A DNA stretch of 64,000 nt from Paroedura picta (Eukaryota; Chordata; Lepidosauria; Squamata; Gekkonidae): contig NC_135384.1 of assembly GCF_049243985.1 (NCBI RefSeq), positions 17,852,501-17,916,500 of the forward strand. The letters are read 5' to 3'. This document shows, in pieces, positions 60,303 to 64,000 of this stretch (within the stretch, counting starts at the first letter, position 1; each line of letters opens with the position of its first letter). The notes beneath the pieces are model-generated. The model made no database searches and was not told where the DNA came from. It worked only from the letters and a program-made list of their open reading frames with translations. The position numbers and the translations under genes were made by a program.

Positions 60303-62184
60303 CCCCTGAGCTTTCAGAGCACACAACTGCTGTCAAATTCAATGTTCTCAAGTCAATCCCTGGCCACATTCCAAGCCCAGTTAAGAATTTCAGTTTTCTT
60401 TCACATTCTAAGGAAATAAACCTATGACTATCAGAGGCAACATTAGGGGTAGGGGGCCTTGGCCTCATGTCCTATTTGGTGGTCCTCCAGGTCACTTAGG
60501 AGGCCCCTGGATGAAACAGGATGCTGGTCTACATGGACCATTGACCTACTCAAGAAGGGCACCTCCTCTGTTTGTAGTTCACAGGTCTGGAGGCAACAGA
60601 CCCCTGCACATTAATGCTTCAGCCATGATACTGACCTACTGATGCAAGGTACTCCTGTATCTGCAAAACAGAACATGCACACCAGCACAGAGAAACAACC
60701 TTTTCTCTGGCTTTTCCGGCTCTAAGGCAGCCCTTCCCACGCATTCTCCAGTGCTTCCTGGACTGCTTGTTCCTTCACATGCTGGTGCCAGAGACAGCCA
60801 GGGCAGCCTGATCGCATAGATAGATTCCGTGCAACTTTCCTGCAGCCCTGACAACTGCCAAGGCACACTTTAGTCTTTTTAGCAGACCTAACACCTGTGA
60901 CTCACACAACATGTACGTAATACCCCATCTCTCCTTCCCAACAGAACTATCTGCACTTTTACAAGGCAAAATATGCTCATTCCTCCTGCAATTCAGCCAC
61001 TGAATTGTCCATTTTGCAGATGGAATTGGAGGCTGAGAGGCCACTTTTAATAGACAGGGATCCAGGATCATCAGGAACTTGTGCTTCATGTGCCTGCCAG
61101 CTGTGCTCAAAAAGAATTTGTGACAGCTGCAGCTCTTCTCTCTCTATGTTTCATGATCCCTGTGAAATCTCCTCTTCAATATGGTCCTTTAAGAACCCCT
61201 GCCTTCCTACACAGGACAAAATTGCTGCATTAATTCCAAGCAGAAATTTTCTTTCCATCACTGTCATTCTGAAGTTTTGTTTTTTCTGTCCCTTCCAACT
61301 CTTATTATTCTATGATTCCAGAGAAAACAGACAATGCATTGGCACCTTTAAGACATCAAGAGTGACCTGAACGCCTTACACCTCCATACACAGCAAGGTC
61401 AGACGTAGATGCAAATGAGTTACATTTGAATCCTGATTTTGCAAGTAAAGAGACAGATCCAACATGTTCTGTGCCAGTCTCATTCTGCTTCCAGTGGTTG
61501 AGCCACACTAAATCAGATGACTCTCCTTGGAACTTCCAACACAATGAAGATGTCTTAGGAATGCCTGAGTGCATGATATAGTTGCAGTTCACTACAGCCT
61601 GGTCAAAAGCTTGTTTTTGAATGTGCTCCAGGATAATGGCAGGCACTGATTGTTGTATTCAGATCCAACTATGGATCTCCAAGGAGCTTTTAAGCTGGCA
61701 GGAGGAAGGAACAACTCCAGCAAGTTCATGGAATAAATATGGTGATGTGAAATAAGCCCTGCCTGCTGTCATCTAAAAAATATTTAACAGGCATGAATTA
61801 TTCTTGCAAAACTGACCTGTTGCACAACCGTTTTTTTCCTGCCAAGGAGAGGGGGAGAGGGTAACTAGCAACACAATCCTGAATGGAATTACACTCTTCC
61901 GAAGCCATTGACATTAGATATCGGTGGGTTCATAAACATGCTAGTCTGCTAAGGATTACCCTGCATGATTTGTGGGAAGGGGCAGGAGCAAGAGCAGTTG
62001 AATGGGTCAGCTGCAAGCTCCAAGCATAAACAACACTGCTACATGGACCCCACCCAAAGAGAACAGGAACTCAGATCTCTGGGTTTCAAATACAACTCTT
62101 GTCTTCTAGAATCGGCTCCAAGATAACACTGATTTCAAGTCAATTCCTTGTGAAATTTGGACTGCTTCTGCAAATGCATAAAAC
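60303..62184. other. AP2A1 intron 1 stretch without a recognised gene
   Basis: No exon or clear repeat is seen except CR1-tail-like CCCTTCCAACTCTTATTATT near 61290. Open frames are short and unsupported. Confidence 0.45.
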
Positions 62185-62560
62185 ACTGAGTGCTAAGAAC
62201 ATAAGAGGAGCCAGTGGCCCATCTAGTCCACTTTGTGTTACATACACAATGGCCAAAACCCAGGTGCCATCAGGAGAAGGAGCCAGAACTCCAGAAGCCT
62301 TTCCACTGTTGCACCCCAAGCACCAAGAACACAAAGCATCACCGCCCGAGAGAGAGTTTTCCATCTACATGTTGTGGCTAATAATACCATATGTTTATCC
62401 AAACCCCTCTGGAGGCTGTCTATGCTTGTTGCCACCACCACTTCCTGAAGCAGTGAATTCCATGTGCTAATTAATCTTTGGTCTGAAGACAGTTGAGGAC
62501 CTCCTTCCCACTTTTCTTCTTTAAATACTTTGGCAGTGCAACACCACACAGTTTCACATA
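62185..62560 (-). mobile_element. CR1-like LINE 3' region
   Basis: AAGAACATAAGAGGAGCCAG, GCCCATCTAGTCCACTTTGT and CAGTGAATTCCATGTGCTAA, a common squamate LINE 3' region in reverse. Confidence 0.65.
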
Positions 62561-62644
62561 TATACTCTCAATTCCTACAGTATAAGGGCCACACTTTGGA
62601 TCCCAGTGTCAACTACCCTTCTCCCCATGGATCCCAATACTAAC

Positions 62645-62752
62645 AGGATGCTTTTTCTTGGATGCTTTAGGATGCTTGGGGCTGATCCTGCGTTCAGCAG
62701 GGGGTTGGATTAGATGGCCTGTATGGCCCCTTCCAACTCTATGATTCTATTC
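62645..62752 (+). mobile_element. CR1 3' tail
   Basis: TTTCTTGGATGCTTTAGGAT ... CCAACTCTATGATTCTATTC. Confidence 0.85.
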
Positions 62753-63161
62753 TAGGAAAATGGTGCCACCTCACAGCAAACAGAAACTCTTCCATAATTT
62801 CTCTCCCTTCTCCTTTTGCACACAGAATGTACATTGCTGTTCCTTATTTTGCTGGAGATGACATCTTACAGGCCCTTGCTTTAGCTTCTACAGGTCTATC
62901 TAAAGCCCCCACACTGCAAAGCCAAATCAATCACCACAGCTAAACAATGATTCCCCAAGAAAAAGAAAGGTAATTGACACACAGCATCTGCAATGTCCAG
63001 CTCTGAATTTGGACACTGGCTCACCTGCATCCCTTGATATGCTGTTGTCTTAAAACAGTTTGGTGTGATCTTGCACCTGAGGAAGCCTTTGTCCCCTCAG
63101 CTGTCTTTTCTACACACACCTCTTTCTGCTATCTCCCCAAGTTGGCATGCATGGTCTAGTG

Positions 63162-63297
63162 CACGGGAAGTCAACCTGTGGTCCTCCAGATGTCCATGGA
63201 CTACAATTCCCATGAGCCCCTGCCAGCAAACGCTGGCAGGGGCTCATGGGAATTGTAGTCCATGGACATCTGGAGGACCACAGGTTGACTACCCCTG
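63162..63297. mobile_element. 136-bp palindromic hAT element
   Basis: Same family and length as 14336-14471. Arms from GTCAACCTGTGGTCCTCCAG are near-perfectly complementary. Flanks GTCTAGTG / TGGTTGTG match poorly. Confidence 0.85.
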
Positions 63298-63475
63298 TGG
63301 TTGTGAGACATTGTGAGAGACTAAAAGCTGGGAAACACAAGTTCGAATCCCCACTGTGCCATTTGCCGAGCAACCTTGGGCCCCTCCCTGTCTCTGCCTA
63401 ATCTACCCCGCAGGGCTGTTGTCCCGAGGATAAAATGGAGAACAGGAGAGCACCATTTTAAGCCATTCCGTGTTC
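63298..63475 (+). mobile_element. tRNA-derived SINE (second family)
   Basis: ACAAGTTCGAATCCCCACTG (B box), then CTACCCCGCAGGGCTGTTGT and GAGGATAAAATGGAG. Confidence 0.72.
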
Positions 63476-63499
63476 CCTTTTGGGAGAAAACCGAAATAA

Positions 63500-64000
63500 A
63501 AAAGGAAAGCAAACAAGCCAGCCTTCTCTCCTCTGCCGTCCCTTCAATCCCCATTCTTGCGGGCTGCCTCTTCTTCCAGTCCACTTCCGCAGCTTCCTGA
63601 CAGCCGCCCCTTCTGTCTCTCCAAACGGCTTAAAAGCCCCAGGAGCGAAGGCAGCCCGGACACCCCATCCCCAAGTCCTTCCCGAACTGCTCTGGGGAGT
63701 CCCCAGCCAGCCCAGCCTTCTCTCGCCCTGCAGCGCCCGAAGGAGGATGCCCGTCGCCTCTTCGGCACCCGCGCCCATGCGGCCCACTCGCCTCGCCAGG
63801 CGGGCAGCTGGCTCGTGTCCGTTCAGCGGCCCGTCGCTCTCCGGGCTTCCCGCCTCCGCCACATGCCCGCCCGCCCACCCGCCCGCCGGACCCTTGGCCG
63901 CCTCGAGCCGAGCTGAGCGCGGCTGACCCCTGGCGCGCCGGAAGGGCCCCTCGGCGCCGCTCGAGCCCTTTGCCCTCCTCGGCCAGCCGCCCCCGGCCCA
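63500..64000. promoter_or_regulatory. CpG island at the right edge (AP2A1 5' flank or first intron)
   Basis: GC and CpG density rise sharply here. AP2A1 exon 1 (expected to begin MPAVSKGDGMRG) is not found on the minus strand of the window, so this island probably surrounds or borders it just beyond base 64,000. Open frames here on both strands look like a by-product of GC content. Confidence 0.55.

Noticed and set aside
63480-63926. 148-codon and overlapping frames at the right edge
   Set aside because: Frames on both strands in a CpG island, with biased composition and no recognisable domain.

Overview
This is vertebrate nuclear DNA, and the repeats point to a squamate reptile (a lizard of some kind; I cannot name the species). 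The evidence is full-length Sauria-type SINEs with (TTC)n tails, CR1 LINEs ending in the ATTCTATG octamer, a BovB/RTE LINE, L2 LINEs and many short hAT elements including a SPIN-like copy.

Three host genes can be read exon by exon. From left to right: (1) the 5' part of MED25 on the minus strand (coding exons 1-4, 12,367 down to 4,072; the gene runs off the left edge); (2) the whole of FUZ on the plus strand (11 coding exons, 14,075-21,931, about 420 codons); (3) nearly all of AP2A1 on the minus strand (22 exons, 56,127 down to the stop at 27,990; only the first coding exon, about 22 codons, is missing and must lie beyond base 64,000). MED25 and FUZ are head to head across a CpG-rich promoter at about 13.7-14.07 kb. 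FUZ and AP2A1 converge, with poly(A) signals near 22.86/22.99 kb and 26.82 kb. This is the order and orientation of AP2A1-FUZ-MED25 on human 19q13.33.

Region by region: 1-4,071 is MED25 intron 4, filled with an L2 LINE split by CR1 copies. 4.1-12.4 kb holds MED25 exons, a Helitron end, a BovB LINE with a nested CR1 tail, and CR1 copies carrying hAT insertions. 13.7-14.07 kb is the bidirectional promoter, with a perfect RFX X-box palindrome that suits the ciliogenesis gene FUZ. 14-23 kb is FUZ. 23-26.8 kb is a repeat-derived intergenic stretch (5' part of an L2-like LINE and a GC-rich block). 27-56 kb is AP2A1, with introns full of SINEs, L2, CR1 and hAT elements. 56.7-64 kb is AP2A1 intron 1 (a 2.2-kb CR1, an inverted SINE pair, a palindromic hAT element), rising into a CpG island at the right edge next to the missing first exon.

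The most striking observations are: a minor-class AT-AC (U12-type) intron in AP2A1, into which a SINE has jumped exactly at the branch site while the target duplication kept that site intact; three different hAT elements inserted one after another into the same 8-bp target; a 149-bp unclassified insert with a 14-bp target duplication whose twin sits 5 bases inside the AP2A1 intron-16 donor; and the X-box in the FUZ/MED25 promoter.
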